NCBI RefSeq assembly: GCF_000410875.1
Contig: NZ_AROI01000005.1
Coordinates: 122,162 to 186,161, forward strand
DNA: 64,000 nucleotides
DNA from: Halopseudomonas pelagia CL-AP6
GTDB lineage: Bacteria; Pseudomonadota; Gammaproteobacteria; Pseudomonadales; Pseudomonadaceae
Reading direction: 5' to 3'
The notes under the pieces are model-generated. The model was not told where the DNA came from, did no database searches, and worked only from the letters and a program-made list of their open reading frames with translations. Position numbers and translations under genes: made by a program. Within the stretch, counting starts at the first letter, position 1. Each line of letters begins with the position of its first letter. This document shows, one piece after another, positions 63,935 through 64,000 of this stretch.

Positions 63935-64000
63935 TTTTTGAATACTACTGATTACAGAAGCACGACTGACTGCTTTTGACCCAGAGTGTGTAAAAACGCT

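Overview
The window reads as chromosome of a gammaproteobacterium of the Pseudomonas group. The left end has the pseudomonad gene order SPOR protein - gltB - gltD - hemE - ParA-like ATPase - universal stress protein - metY. There is also an rsmY-type small RNA with a textbook GacA box, and Mex/Opr-like efflux genes. The clade inside the pseudomonads (for example Halopseudomonas) is a guess that needs a search.

Layout. 1-11.5 kb: core metabolism (glutamate synthase, haem synthesis, homocysteine synthesis). 11.5-17.6 kb: an SLC13-type permease and two tandem DmdC/FadE-type acyl-CoA dehydrogenases. 17.57-17.81 kb: a GacA box and an RsmY-like RNA with seven GGA motifs and a strong terminator. 17.8-25 kb: a TauD dioxygenase/hydratase pair divergent from an AraC regulator, which is followed by an AttEFGH-like ABC exporter set (ATPase, fused permease, AttH/CrtC-like lipoprotein). 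25-26.4 kb: a threonine dehydratase without its regulatory domains, behind a leader with a terminator, a competing hairpin and a second hairpin that covers its Shine-Dalgarno. 26.3-29 kb: small genes (membrane protein, FKBP isomerase, periplasmic binding protein, 97-aa basic protein). 29-39.4 kb: two consecutive RND efflux systems; the inner-membrane pump of the first is broken by one in-frame amber codon. 39.4-51.8 kb: a catabolic and transport cluster (GMC oxidoreductase, NitT/TauT-type ABC importer, class III aminotransferase, aldehyde dehydrogenase, LysR, M20 deacylase, DUF1028, RidA, flavin monooxygenase) that looks made for an N-acylated amine or amino alcohol. 51.8-55.7 kb: an accessory island with one intact and two decayed copies of a minimal tyrosine recombinase around a phospholipase-D-fold putative nuclease. 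56-64 kb: the high-affinity potassium operon kdpABC-kdpDE, without a visible kdpF.

The most novel-looking pieces are the recombinase-flanked PLD-family protein (53.9-55.1 kb) and the ilvA leader (25.0-25.2 kb). No CRISPR array, tRNA, rRNA, transposase or prophage structural gene was seen. All family calls come from reading the sequence and from memory; no database search was run.
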